Origin: Nemertoderma westbladi
Taxonomy: Eukaryota > Xenacoelomorpha > Nemertodermatida > Nemertodermatidae
Length of the DNA stretch: 52,409 nucleotides
Reading direction: 5' to 3'
Assembly (NCBI GenBank): GCA_032718475.1
Contig: JAUCBJ010002507.1
Location: forward strand, 1-52,409
The notes under the pieces are model-generated. The model did no database searches. It saw only the letters and a program-made list of their open reading frames with translations, and had not been told where the DNA came from. Positions 10,260 to 21,990 of the stretch are shown piece after piece (the first letter of the stretch is position 1; each line of letters begins with the position of its first letter). Made by a program: the position numbers and the translations under genes.

Positions 10260-12151
10260 CACAGTCGGGTGTCCTCCACTACTGATTGCACTAAAACCAC
10301 GGCGGGTTCGGCAGCACAACTTGCTAGACACAGAGCTCGGATGATCGGCTTCCGAGTCCAAGCCAAATGGGAACAGATCTGTAAGGAAAAGGTGAGAGCA
10401 ATAAAGGAACGGGGATGGAGGCACCAGAGTGAGGAACGGAAACTGGAGGAACAGAAGATCTGGGAGGAACGGAAACTGGATGAACAAAAAGATCTCTGAG
10501 GATGCGGGCTGGAAAAACTGATGTGAGAGAAAGCGGAATTGGAATTCGAAGCTCGACTCTGGGAGGAAGAAGCTAAGGAGGACCACGAACCATTTGGGTT
10601 TACCTTCATACCTCAGAGAAACAATGAACCGGGGGCAGCAACAGATAACTCAGGTGTCACACAGGTGTGGGTGTTAATGAGGTCTGAGGTTGTACTGGTA
10701 TGTACACAATGCTGTCATCAGCCAATGGCTTCACCCTCCCCAATGCCAGAACCGGAGGAAGAAGGATACGGGATTCGGGATGCAGCAGTACATCAGGGTC
10801 GCATGGTGGCAGCCCCAGAGATAATGGGCTATGGTCGGGATATGGCGCAACGTCGGGGTGGCATTGCGGAAGTCCCGGTTGTAATGGGCCACAGTCGGGA
10901 TACGGTGCAGCATCAGTGTGGCATTGCAGAAGTCCCAGCTGTGTCAGTCGACAATGACCATCATCAGGTGGATAGAAAACCTTTGGGTCTATTCTGGAAC
11001 CCTTGGACTGAGACAGGGGTTAATCCAAGCAACATGGGGGCCACCTACAACCATCCTCCTACGAAGGCCTCACCTCGGACAGTGGACGGCGGGATGCCAG
11101 GGGATCACGGGCGACTAGATGCCTGCGCCCAACCTTTTATCCCCAGGGACCGGACTCACCAATCTTCCACAGGAAACTGGGTAGGGTCGGTCGATTCGTG
11201 GATTGATGACCTAATCCCTGGAATTGAAACTGTAGTTTGGGGTGGCGAAGGAGCACAGAGTTTGGAGATGGCGCTAATGAGACTCGGGGACGAATGGAAC
11301 GGGGCGCGCCAGAGGTGCGACTGTTACGGTTGGATGGGAACCCAATGCAGTGGCCGCAATTCATCGAGTGGTTCTACGAGCTTGTACACCATCGTGTACA
11401 TTAAACGGATGCTCGTCACCTCGCGCTGCTTCAAGGGCAACTCGACAGGATGGTCAGAGATACCATTGCGGGATACGGTTGCAGCGGGAGAGCATATGTC
11501 CAGGTGCTCCAGACTCAAAAGTGGCCGTTTGCGCACCCGTCGCTCGTCTCTCAGGTCTTCATAAACTCAATCGCAGAGGGAAAACAGATTCCCGCACGGT
11601 TAAGACAGTTCCATACGAATATAACTCTATATATTTATACACTATGGGCCACAGGTAATCGCGTGGATATATACTCAGTGGAAATGCTGCGATCAGTCTA
11701 TATGCGGCTGCCTTACCACCTGCAATGGAAGTGGCAGCAACATTGCGTAAATATCTGAGAGGGTCATGGTCGCAGGATACTGGAAGATCCATCCCTGATA
11801 CACCTGGAGATGTGGTTGGGTCGCTGCATACGGGCGCTGTTCAAACCAACTATAACGGACCTGAGCGAGTTCACCAATTCCGGCTCCAGGACGGGGAAGC
11901 CATGGTTCATAAAGCCGAGGGAGGATACCTGGGCTAAATGCGTAACATCACTCGTTTCTGGGGATGGGAGGAAGAGGACTAGATCGGAGAATCTGAACTC
12001 AGTCGAACATTCAGTGTCCTGCCACTCTATAGACTGCTGCGTCCTCTGCCAAGGGGACCATGCAACGAGAAACTGCGAGAACTTTAAGGGTCTAACGACG
12101 AAACAACAAATGGATAAAGTCCACATACGCGACCTATCCTTCAAGTGCCTG

Positions 12152-12183
<32 letters not shown>

Positions 12184-12440
12184 TGTGCCAAGTATATGTA
12201 TCAATGTTTCATGGTTTTGAACCATAATGTGACCTGAACATATGTTCCAAATTTCAAGCAAATCCAATGAAAATATTTTTCCAAAAATGCACCTAAGTAA
12301 ACAATGATGCGCAAAGCATTTTATATAGGATCTATCACCGCAGCAACTGCTTGAAGCCTGTACCGTGCGATGCGAAGGGGTGCGAATGGCAGTACCATCC
12401 CCTTTTACACACAGCCTTCCACGAACTGAATTCGAGGAGT
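10260..12440 (+). pseudogene. gag remnant of the decayed BEL/Pao element
   Basis: 10290-10600 encodes a charged, helical N-terminus (AQLARHRARMIGFRVQAKWE, then repeated KLEEQK/ERKLDEQK) broken by TGA codons near 10497 and 10530. 11300-11660 carries a DUF1759-like segment: LLRLDGNPMQWPQFIEWFYE, a TAA near 11401, then IPARLRQFHTNI in the same frame. 12000-12150 holds the first zinc knuckle, CVLCQGDHATRNC, and the start of a second (FKCL). 12345-12420 holds a third cysteine/histidine segment, PVPCDAKGCEWQYHPLLH, in another frame. Between the last two lies about 190 bp of foreign-looking sequence with a GTAT microsatellite. Assignment to gag is firm; exact ends are not. Confidence 0.8.
12140..12187 (+). 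repeat. (GTAT)n microsatellite inside the gag remnant
   Basis: About nine GTAT units interrupt the zinc-knuckle coding sequence directly after the codons for FKCL. The sequence to about 12340 has no gag similarity that I can see. Confidence 0.9.
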
Positions 12441-12584
12441 AGCATTGAGACAACAGGAGTCGGGGAAAAGCGATCGGGTTACTCGGCAGCCACGGCAGAT
12501 TGGGACATGGTATCGGACAACAATGTGATGGGGAGGGAGGAGGACGGCGGCATACTCCTCCCCATTGTACTGTGTTAGCTTTAC

Positions 12585-13000
12585 GGGAAAGAAGGGACGA
12601 TGGTGGAGGGTGTCGTCATGTTGGATCTGTGTAGCAAACTGACTTTGATTGTCGACGAGGTTGTGGATAAACTCAGGTTGGGGGGTGAATGATGGGCATT
12701 AATGATAGTGAATGTTGAACGAGATGGGCCGCAATGGGAGGCACAGAGGTTGGCCTTCGATATTGGGCCGCGGGATGGGAGCCATGAGGATGTGGAAGTA
12801 GGAGAGGTGTGGACTATCTCCATGATAAATGTACCGAGTCGCCATATGTCATGCGATAAACTTGCAACATCATATCCTCATCTTGTTGGTATACCAATAC
12901 TGATGGACGTGGATTACTTGCGGGTTGTCGCGCATATTGGCGCCAATGTACCTGAGATAGTCTGTCCATTAGAGGTAAAGCAGGAAGGGGGGGGGGGGGG
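12585..13000 (+). pseudogene. Protease (DUF1758-like) remnant of the decayed BEL/Pao element
   Basis: VEGVVMLDLCSKLTLIVDEV at 12605-12660 aligns by pattern with the aspartic-protease active-site region, where families normally have D-S-G-S; here the residues after Asp are altered, so the site is probably dead. From 12702, VERDGPQWEAQRLAFDI and, further on, HLVGIPILMDVDYLRVVAHI with GANVPE match the spacing of the later protease and linker part. A run of 17 G (12987-13003) interrupts the sequence after VKQE. Confidence 0.6.
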
Positions 13001-13194
13001 GGGCAGGGCAGCCTTACCCATTACGCACTCTGTGTGGTTGGATGGTATGGGGGCTGGTGGGCGCTGGCAGGGGGTCAGGGGTGACGAGGAGACATTGTGG
13101 AGTCATGGGGAAGGCAGGCGATGGGAAGTTGGATAAACAGATCTAGGAGTTTTGGACCACTGAAAGTTTCGGGACAAAGTTCCATGTTAATCGG

Positions 13195-14455
13195 CCATTT
13201 TCACATGACAACTGCATGGCGATGAGGATGATGGAAGCCTCCAAGAAAAGGCTACCTAGTGGTCGCTTTATGGTCAGGATGCCATGGAAGGAATTGAGAC
13301 TGAAACTCCCAGACAATCAAGCCATGGAGCATTCGCAACTCCTGTTGTTGGAAAGGAAATTCTCAAAAAACTCTCAGTTTGAAAAACTCTAGTGAGAAAT
13401 GTTGGGCTCGTATATTGCGGATGGATATGCACGTCGCACCACGAAGGGAGAGTTAGTCTCCCTCACCATGGCATAGTCTCTGCGAAAAAACCAGGAATGG
13501 TGCGCATTGTATTTAATGCTGCAAACCGCCACCAGGGGGTGGCACTCAATGATAAACTCTATTCGGGACCAGAGCTATTGAACACCTTGGCGGGAGTTCT
13601 CATGCGATTCCAGCAAAATAAAATTGCGTTTGCCGCCGATATTAAGGCGATGTACCACCAAATTTGCGTGCCACTGACACTGATCACCAACACTCACTGC
13701 GGTTTCTGTGGCGCGACTGCGTAACTGAACCGATTGCTGTATCGCCGGGGGATCGGGCGACGCCAACTATCAACTTGGCTGGGGCAACCTACCAATGGAT
13801 CGAGCGCTCGGAATTAGTTGGGAGAAGGAAACAGACGCAATTAGATTCAACTTCACAGGAGTTAGTGGAGAGGGTTCAAAAAGGGAAATCCTGGTCACGA
13901 TTGGTTCTATCTTCGACCCTCTGGGATTCATCATTCCCATGATATTCGTAGCCAAATGTTGTATCATGCAGAAACTCTGGGCATTGACGATGGATTGGGA
14001 CAAACCTGTACCAGAGGAGATCCTCGAGGTATGGTTGGGTTGGAAAGAGGATGAGCAAAACCTGTTGGGCCTGCAAATGCCCCGATGGTATGAAACGGGA
14101 CTCGTGGGTTTAGCGGTAGTACACGTTTTCTGTGACACATCAGAAGAAGCCTTTGCATGTGTAGCGTATGTTCGGTCAGAATGCAGCGATAAGTTGGCAC
14201 GATGATTTTGCAGGGAGAGTTGAGAATATAAATTTCTCAAACTGTTTATTGGTCAGATTCTACGACAGTGCTGCAGTGGATAGGGAATCCTTCTAGGCGT
14301 TTTCACACCTTCGTCAGGAATTGGGTCATTGAAATCATTGACTCATCAGAACAAGCGGACTGGCGACAAGTACCGGGGGAGGTTAATCCGGCAGATGATG
14401 GTACGAGGGGACTCGTGGCTGCAAAGCTAGTTGAGTCGAGCCAGTGCTTCCAAGG
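13195..14455 (+). pseudogene. Reverse transcriptase / RNase H remnant, catalytic centre deleted
   Basis: 13225-13390 encodes the linker before the polymerase (GRFMVRMPWKE, then QAMEHSQLLLLERKFSKNSQ). 13480-13720 encodes RT motifs: KPGMVRIVFNAANRHQGVAL, GPELLNTLAGVLMRFQ and AADIKAMYHQ, which holds the first catalytic Asp. After LRFLWRD the frame breaks, and the next recognisable segment is DRALGISWEKE (13797), so about 100 residues including the YxDD box are missing. RNase H follows: HVFCDTSEEAFACVAYV (first Asp), a further deletion, then YWSDSTTVLQWIGNPSRRFH and VPGEVNPADDGTRGL. Most segments are in different frames. Confidence 0.85.
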
Positions 14456-14599
14456 GCTACCATTCTTGCGATCTGAACCACGGAATTGGCCCATGTCACC
14501 AGTCATTAAGAAGGACGATACCGATCCAGAGATCAAACTTTGTGGAGCCTCGATTTGCTCATCCGGTCAGATAGGGACGGTATTCACGCTATGGGCAGG

Positions 14600-16127
14600 C
14601 ACTGATGCATGGGTGATGCAGTTCATCCACAATATCAAATGGGGAGACTGATCGACCAGCGTTCCGGACCCCTCTCAGTTGATGAATTGGAGGATGTGAA
14701 GATTGAAATGATAAAAGGCAATCAATCTGAATTCTTTGCAGAAGAGGTTGAGCGAGCCCGCACAGGGAAGGAGATTCATCGAAACAGTCCCATAAGTAAA
14801 CTCCGACCGTGGTTATCGGGGAATGGGCTTCTGTGGGTCGGAGGCCGACTACATAACGCGGATATAAGCGAGGAAGTGAAACACCCGATTGTCCTCACAC
14901 ACGGCAGGCTGCCGTGTGTGACTGCTGTCGGCAGCCCTCTGGTGAGATTGTTGATCTGGGAGGCACACGAATGATTGGGACACAGCGGGGTCGAGGCGGT
15001 GTTGGCGGAACTACGGAAAGCCTATTGGATAACGCGGGGGCAAGCCATGATAAAGGGAGTCTTGCGAGGTTGTTACCCATGCTGATGCCTATTGTTATGT
15101 CGGCCAGCGATCCCTTTAATGGCCCCGCTACCAAAAGAGAGGGTTGACTCTACCGCACCTGCCTTCTAATACACAGTGGTTGACTATTTCGGACCGATCA
15201 ACATCACCCAAGGTCGTTCCACCATGAAGCGCTATGGGGCGCTGTTCACGTGTCTCATCACCCGAGCAGTCCATCTTGAGGTAGCTTTCAGTCTTACAAC
15301 GGACACATTCCTCATGGCACTACGTCGATTTATGGCGAGACGTGGGAAACCAAGGGTTATTTATTCTGATAACGGCACGAACTCTCAGGGTGCGGATAAC
15401 AAACTAAAGCCACAGATTTTCCTATGGGAAATGGAGGAAGGGAAGGAAGGACTGGCAGCGAAGATGGTAGCGTACGAGGTCGAGTGGAATTTCATCGGGA
15501 CATTGAGTCCCCACTTCGGCGGAGTGTGGGAGAGGCTCGTTCGTTCGGTGAAGGACATCCTGGTGGTGGTCCTAGGATCTCAGTGGATACATGATGACAC
15601 ATTAGCCACCATATTCGCTGAGATAGAGGCAATATTGAATAATTGTCTTCTCATCCCTGCGAGCGATAGCATCGACGACTGTATGGTGTTGACTGGTACA
15701 CTTTCTGATGGGGTGGCAGTAGACACAGAAATGCCCTGGTGTATTCACGCAAGCGGATGCAATAGGTAGGGTTAGACGGCGGCAGGTCCAAGTGCTAGTG
15801 GAGACATTTAAAAGGTGATGGGTAAAATAATACCTCCTGATGCTCACCGTATGGGGTAAGTGGAATCGCGACACCCCTAACCTTGGCATCGGGGACCTGG
15901 TGATGGTCCTCTCTGCGGGGGGTGGGGTAAAGGATACCTATCAACTAGGGCGGATCATAGAAACGCATCTGAGTGAGGACGGGCGAGTACGGATGGTAAC
16001 CGTATGCACTCTGGGTGGCATATATAAGCGGCCGGTCTCCATGATTGCTTTATTGGATGCGCGTAGGGTTCGGGAACCGAACGGTGGGACTGTTAAGACG
16101 GACGGCCGCAAGACGCAGACTCTGTAG
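14600..16127 (+). pseudogene. Integrase and DUF5641-like C-terminus remnant
   Basis: 14780-14880 matches the segment before the zinc-binding domain (ISKLRPWLSGNGLLWVGGRL). The HHCC domain itself is scrambled by frame changes around 14940-15130. The core (15176-15690) is best kept: VDYFGPINI with the first Asp, then VIYSDNGTN with the second, then HFGGVWERLVRSVKD with the Glu, so the DDE triad is still visible; the TN-F-GA block is altered to TNSQGA. A frame change near 15700 is followed at 15840-16127 by the C-terminal module (GDLVMV, QLGRIIETHLSEDGRVRMVT, KRPVSMIALL). The remnant ends with TAG at 16125-16127. Confidence 0.88.
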
Positions 16128-16162
16128 GGAAGTTAATTCTCGACCTGATATTCATACTCTAA

Positions 16163-16303
16163 TCTATTATTTAATGTATTATTTTGGCTTGTAATTTATC
16201 TTAACGCACTCTATTATTTAATGTATTATTTTGGCTTATAATTTATTTTAACGCGATCTATTATTTGGTGTATTATTTTTGGCTTATAATTTATCTTATG
16301 CAG
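16163..16303. repeat. Three tandem 47-bp units
   Basis: TCTATTATTTAATGTATTAT then TTTGGCTTRTAATTTATYTTAACGC begins at 16163, 16210 and 16257; the third copy has decayed. It lies just after the BEL/Pao stop codon and may belong to that element's 3' end. Confidence 0.85.
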
Positions 16304-18139
16304 TATGTTTATCTTAGAAACTGACGCATGCACATTTAGTTATCGTTTTTCTGAGAATTAGATTCATCTCAGAATTCTGTACTAAGTACGGAAGTTTCAG
16401 ACTTTAGCCCAAGAACATCTGATGGCTGGAGTTATAAGGACGTAAATCTGTTAACATATTTCACCACACCAACTCATATGACTGAACACATACTGACTGT
16501 TCACCGCACTGTTTTAATGCTGTTTTATATTGTGTTAATTGTTGTTTATATTAATGGATGTTATATTTGGAGAATACCGATAAATAATCGTAAACCCCCT
16601 CAATCTTCTTGATTACTGAGGTAAGCGGAGAAAGAGTTTACCGGTAGCAACTGCGACTTAAATTATAGTGGTTTTTGTGTGAATTAAATGCTATTTCATA
16701 ATACCTACATGTGTCAGTTGCAATCCTCCTTATATATGATCAAATTCAGTGACGGTCGGCAAATTAGTATGAATTAGTGTAAATTAGTGTGAAGGTTAAT
16801 AAAGCATCTCCTAAAGAATGCGCTATTTACGAAACTCTGTGGCCATCTAGTTGTGATTAGTATAAGTCATAATTATGTTTTTATACTTAAAGCGCCACGT
16901 CCTAAAGGAACTGTTAATATTTCCCCGAAAGTAAATATAGTTGTCAGAGATTATATAGTAGCGATCAATCGAATAATACAAAGTAGCTTACACCGCAATA
17001 CTTCCTCCGGAACCCGAATCCAGTCTCCCACACCGTGGGTCATACGCCGCGCACGGACTGGCTTCGGCAGATGTAAATTCAGTAAACCAGGTAATTGGTA
17101 ATTTTTTTTTTTTTATGTTTATTTGATGTATTACACGGTCTGCACTTTATTTACGTCTTTTCTATGTATTCCGTGTGTTGTTTATTGGCCTATAATCTGA
17201 TGTTCTGATTCATTCATTAGCTAACTAGGGCTTGTTCTATATTGGGTTTGTTGGCGCGGCTCCTATATTGGTTGTGACGACATTAATTGTGTTGTAGGTT
17301 TGTTTGTGGGCCCCGCGTTATCATTGGGTACTGCTGGGTATTTTTAGCTTGTCGCTATTGTTATATGTAACTTAGCCTATCGGTCATTCATTCAGTGTAG
17401 AACTGGGAGTGGGGCTTTGTTGTCAGTTGGTGCCATTGTTGGGTGTAGCAAGTTGTGGGAGGGTGTTATTTTCTTTTCTTTATACTTAATTCACACATAC
17501 GGTATTATTAATATTGAGTTCAGGGGTCAGGGGTGGGCGGTTTAAAAGGGCGTTTGTAATGGATTTCTCATGCCTCTTGGTACGATAAGCTCCTAAAACG
17601 GCTTTTTATCTCTAAAAGCTCCAAGAAGTGCTATCTTTCCCTTTATTGTTTTGGTTCCGGGCTGTCATAAAATATTTCCCACTAGAACACGGTCCTTCAA
17701 TAACTTCTTATTTACGGACATCCACAACCCTTCAAAGATAGTGCAAAAATACAGTGATTTCTGTTCTTCCCAAGATGTATATTGCTCTTTTCTGGCATAT
17801 AAAAATAGTGTACTGTAACACCATAGAAAAACCTCTGGGATGAGGAAAAAGAGAATCCGGGTGAGGGGTGCTTTGGGTCCGTTAGGATCCAAAGTATAGC
17901 CCCAAAATAATCCAAAATATACAGAAAAAAAATACAGTATTTTTAGTCGTTTCGTTATGCTCAAAATACATTCAAAAAAGGTTATGAATAAAAGTCACAG
18001 ATTATGAAAAACGTCATGGAAAATCGTCAAAGTTATGGAAGATCGTAATAAACTTGGTGCAGCTTCACGCTATTGGAACTTGGTGATAGTGCAGAACACC
18101 AGGTTACCGTCTGAGTCCAAACAGGGGTGGGACCGATTG
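16304..18139. other. Intergenic, no supported gene
   Basis: Mixed-composition sequence. A 99-codon open frame on the minus strand (17964-17665) has no domain I recognise and no splice or codon-usage support. A TATATAAGCG-like string at 16020 lies inside the element before this stretch. No terminal repeat of the preceding retroelement could be identified. Confidence 0.5.
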
Positions 18140-18350
18140 GTTGCCCTCAAAACTATACCGTCGATCCTGGCGAGCCTGGGATGAACTGTATATATAGCCC
18201 CAGCGGACAGAGTGCACAAGCACTACCGTAACTGACAAGAGACGAAGCCTATCTTCTATAGGGAGGGACACTGCTACTTTGCCCCCAAAACTAAATAGTC
18301 GGCCCTGAGATGAACTACGTAGCCAGTGGACAGAGTGCGCGAGCGCTCTG
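18140..18350 (+). repeat. Diverged direct duplication in a GC-richer island
   Basis: CTCAAAACTA...GATGAACTGT...CAGCGGACAGAGTGCACAAG (about 18146-18222) is echoed by CCCAAAACTA...GATGAACTAC...CAGTGGACAGAGTGCGCGAG (about 18284-18348). The two share order and spacing but are clearly diverged. The region to about 18560 is more GC-rich than its surroundings. I do not recognise a known element. Confidence 0.55.
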
Positions 18351-19687
18351 GGGCTGGTTAGCCAGCGATCTCAGTCCTCGGCGGTAATGTCTTACCTTCC
18401 CAGCAACCGCGAATCCGTTAAGGCTGGCTTGGGAACAAAGACGCCCACTACCTTGGAGCAGAGCCTAATTTAGCTGCCGAAGCGGTCAACTATGAAGGCT
18501 GGTTTTTGGGACTGACTTTTCCATCTAAATGTGGCCCCTTTTAAACCCGGTGTGGTGTCAATATGAAGTTGACCCCTAATTATCACCTAAACACAGTATA
18601 TCTTTCTTGTGCAGTGATTTTACGTTCAACCAATGTAAAATATAATTAATACGTGGTTGTTTGACTGACCAATAACCGATTACTGATGAATGGCAATAGA
18701 GTTTTGATGGTTATCAATTATTCCTTTGTTAACTAGAAAGCCAACAAGCCGGCTTTAAACGAACCTGTCCCTCAAACCAGTACCCTGAGTGAGCGAAAAT
18801 GAAAACACGATAATTGCCATCAACTCAACGATAGAAACAAACACCAGCTGCTGGTATCCATGTGGGCCTAGTAAGCTACTACTATTTATTGAATGGATAG
18901 GCCCAAACTGCAGAGAAGTACATTACTTGCCAAATTTATTAATATCTCACTCTAACCCAGACAGTAATCAAACATCAACTGTAAGTTTGTATAATGTATT
19001 AGGGCCTACCCCACCAGATGAATAGCTCTTCCCAGTGAATTCTATGACAATAAATCTATAAGGTTACTTACTGCTATGTTAGATAGGAGGCCAGGTAATT
19101 GAATTGTAAGCACTGGGCCGTTTAAATGGTTTATAGGTTGATGATAATGAATGATGAGGGACCCAACTACACTACGTTTGTCTATATGGACGGTCTCCTT
19201 ACAGCTAGCTGGCTGGCTTTTCTAATTGAATCATATTATTCTGCAACCAAACAATTTACTCTTTTAGACGAATTTGTGCGTTTTTTTGCCGGACTAAAAA
19301 ATTTTGGCGACGTTCTGTGCGAGATTGGCGATATTTGAAAAGATTCTGAGGCATAAATATGTTGCTCAAGTGACTGAATAGCCCAAATCAAAAAGTTGGT
19401 GCATACTCGACGAGTTGAAATCGGTGAAATTCGACATTAAATTTTCAAAACCGCTATTGTTCAGTGATCCCGTGATCGAAACGCCACAACAAAAAATATA
19501 CAGTCTTGTGCGCAACAAAAATTTATGTAGAGTTTGTTAATAGACTTTTTGCGTACCTGCTTGAGTTTTTGAGATATGGGATGGTTATACACACAACCAC
19601 ATCGTGTTTTTGAACGGCTCAACTCTTTACAAAAACTACCCTGGCCTATTAATAGGCAGGCATTGAAGGTTGGCATAACTGACAACC
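18351..19687. other. Intergenic, no supported gene
   Basis: Short open frames of 70-84 codons occur on both strands, without recognisable domains. Nothing repeated was detected apart from the 94-bp repeat at its right edge. Confidence 0.5.
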
Positions 19688-19781
19688 GGGCTACTGCACC
19701 CCACACATTCCACAAACTCTAAAAAAATAAATCGAAGATAGTTCGCAGCGGCCCAGTAGAAGCTTGCAGTCCCCCTTTTTA
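19688..19781 (+). repeat. 94-bp interspersed repeat, copy 2
   Basis: Second copy of the sequence at 10113-10205, same orientation, 9.6 kb away. It differs at a handful of positions (CCCCACAC for CCCTACAC, TCGAAG for TCTAAG, one extra A). The flanks on both sides are unrelated to those of copy 1. Confidence 0.85.
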
Positions 19782-20028
19782 CAACGATGTACTAATTCGG
19801 AATGACATGGGAATATTTTTCTGAAAGATTTTTTCCAGAAAATATTCATTCAGAAAATCATGTGGTTCGACAACACGGAGGATGTAATTTCTGACCACAA
19901 ACGGGTCGTTATTTGTTGACGCACAATCAATCCGCAAAATTTTATATGATCTTTGTGGGGCGAGCCACGAAGTTGGCGGAGCCTTAGCGAATTGACACTG
20001 TTAGGGGGTGGGTCAATTTATGCAAATA

Positions 20029-20097
20029 GTTGTCGTCGTCGTCGTCGTCGTCGTTGTCGTCGTCGTCGTTGTCGTCGTCGTCGTTGTCGTCGTCGTT
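20029..20097 (+). repeat. (GTC)n microsatellite within the Helentron-like element
   Basis: An imperfect GTC run with GTT interruptions at regular intervals. The inverted copy at 45061-45128 has the same run with a slightly different spacing of interruptions. Confidence 0.95.
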
Positions 20098-20212
20098 ACG
20101 ATTTTGACATGCTAATAACTTTGTCGGATTTAAAGCTGCCAAGTTGAAAATTTGTAGGTATCAATATGAGCAAAAGTTGAGATTTTTGAGAGACTTTCAG
20201 ACACCATCAGTG

Positions 20213-21990
20213 CAATGGTCTCCCGCTAGAGGGCCACATGTCTAAACATTAAATGGCCACCCATTTCTTTGCTTTTAATCCGTTTAAGCTGAAACTTGGG
20301 AAGTATGTACTAGACCATTAGCTGTAAATTTCAAAGGAGGCTAATCTGTCTGCAGTTCTCCAGTCTGCCGCTAGAGGGCGAAATGTCCCGAATGTGAAAT
20401 TATTCTTCCATTTAGTTGTTTATGATCTGATTACGCTGAAACTTGTCATATATGTACTAGATGACATCCTGAGTCTTTGTGTGGATTGTAATCGGTCCGA
20501 AGTTTTCCAGTCTCCCGCTAGAGGGCCACATGTCTAAACATTAAATGGCCACCCATTTCTTTGCTTTTAATCCGTTTAAGCTGAAACTTGGGAAGTATGT
20601 ACTAGACCATTAGCTGTAAATTTCAAAGGAGGCTAATCTGTCTGCAGTTCTCCAGTCTGCCGCTAGAGGGCGAAATGTCCCGAATGTGAAATTATTCTTC
20701 CATTTAGTTGTTTATGATCTGATTACGCTGAAACTTGTCATATATGTACTAGATGACATCCTGAGTCTTTGTGTGGATTGTAATCGGTCCGAAGTTTTCC
20801 AGTCTCCCGCTAGAGGGCCACATGTCTAAACATTAAATGGCCACCCATTTCTTTGCTTTTAATCCGTTTAAGCTGAAACTTGGGAAGTATGTACTAGACC
20901 ATTAGCTGTAAATTTCAAAGGAGGCTAATCTGTCTGCAGTTCTCCAGTCTGCCGCTAGAGGGCGAAATGTCCCGAATGTGAAATTATTCTTCCATTTAGT
21001 TGTTTATGATCTGATTACGCTGAAACTTGTCATATATGTACTAGATGACATCCTGAGTCTTTGTGTGGATTGTAATCGGTCCGAAGTTTTCCAGTCTCCC
21101 GCTAGAGGGCCACATGTCTAAACATTAAATGGCCACCCATTTCTTTGCTTTTAATCCGTTTAAGCTGAAACTTGGGAAGTATGTACTAGACCATTAGCTG
21201 TAAATTTCAAAGGAGGCTAATCTGTCTGCAGTTCTCCAGTCTGCCGCTAGAGGGCGAAATGTCCCGAATGTGAAATTATTCTTCCATTTAGTTGTTTATG
21301 ATCTGATTACGCTGAAACTTGTCATATATGTACTAGAAGACATCCTGAGTCTTTGTGTGGATTGTAATCGGTCCGAAGTTTTCCAGTCTCCCGCTAGAGG
21401 GCCACATGTCTAAACATTAAATGGCCACCCATTTCTTTGCTTTTAATCCGTTTAAGCTGAAACTTGGGAAGTATGTACTAGACCATTAGCTGTAAATTTC
21501 AAAGGAGGCTAATCTGTCTGCAGTTCTCCAGTCTGCCGCTAGAGGGCGAAATGTCCCGAATGTGAAATTATTCTTCCATTTAGTTGTTTATGATCTGATT
21601 ACGCTGAAACTTGTCATATATGTACTAGAAGACATCCTAAGTCTTTGTGTGGACAGTAATCGGTCCGGAGTTTTCGAGTCTGCCGCTAGAGGGCGAAATG
21701 TAGGAAAGTGATAACCTTTGCGAATTCCTTGATCTTAATCTATTTAAGCTGAATTTTGGAATATACAGTACCGGTATGTACTAGACCACATGCCTCGTCT
21801 TTGTGAGGAAGGTGATCGATCCGTAGTTCTTTAATATGCCGCTAGAGGGCTAAATGTATGAAAGTGAAAACCTTCCAACATTTCGTTATTTATGATCCGT
21901 CAATCGGAAACTTGGTAGATATGTAATAGACCATAGGATGTGGCTTTGTAGGGAAACTAATCCTTCCTTCTTCAGTTACCCAGTCTCCCG
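20213..21990 (+). repeat. Dimeric 292-bp array (145+147 bp monomers) inside copy 1
   Basis: The box CCGCTAGAGGG recurs in every monomer. TCCCGCTAGAGGGCCACATG starts at 20221, 20513, 20805, 21097 and 21389, exactly 292 bp apart; the sister monomer TGCCGCTAGAGGGCGAAATG lies about 145 bp after each. Three more diverged monomers follow to about 21990. The dimers are nearly identical to one another. Confidence 0.95.

Larger units (their letters stand above)
10188..16127 (+). mobile_element. Decayed BEL/Pao LTR retrotransposon (gag-pol remnant)
   Basis: The domain order on the plus strand is that of BEL/Pao: coiled-coil gag N-terminus, DUF1759-like gag, zinc knuckles, DUF1758-like protease, reverse transcriptase, RNase H, integrase and a DUF5641-like C-terminus. 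Reading frames change repeatedly, with in-frame stops and deletions, so nothing is translatable as a whole. I could not find matching LTRs. It is distinct from the intact element at 31256-42735: the proteins share only family motifs and the orientation is opposite. Confidence 0.9.

Noticed and set aside
10229-10609. Serine-rich minus-strand ORFs opposite the gag coiled coil
   Set aside because: They are reverse-strand shadows of the GAA/CTG-rich gag remnant.
17665-17964. 99-codon minus-strand ORF with hydrophobic stretches
   Set aside because: AT-rich composition, no recognised domain, no splice or conservation evidence.
19953-20147. Arg-rich 64-codon ORF, present again at 45205-45011
   Set aside because: It is the translated GTC microsatellite of the Helentron-like element; both copies exist only because the element is duplicated.
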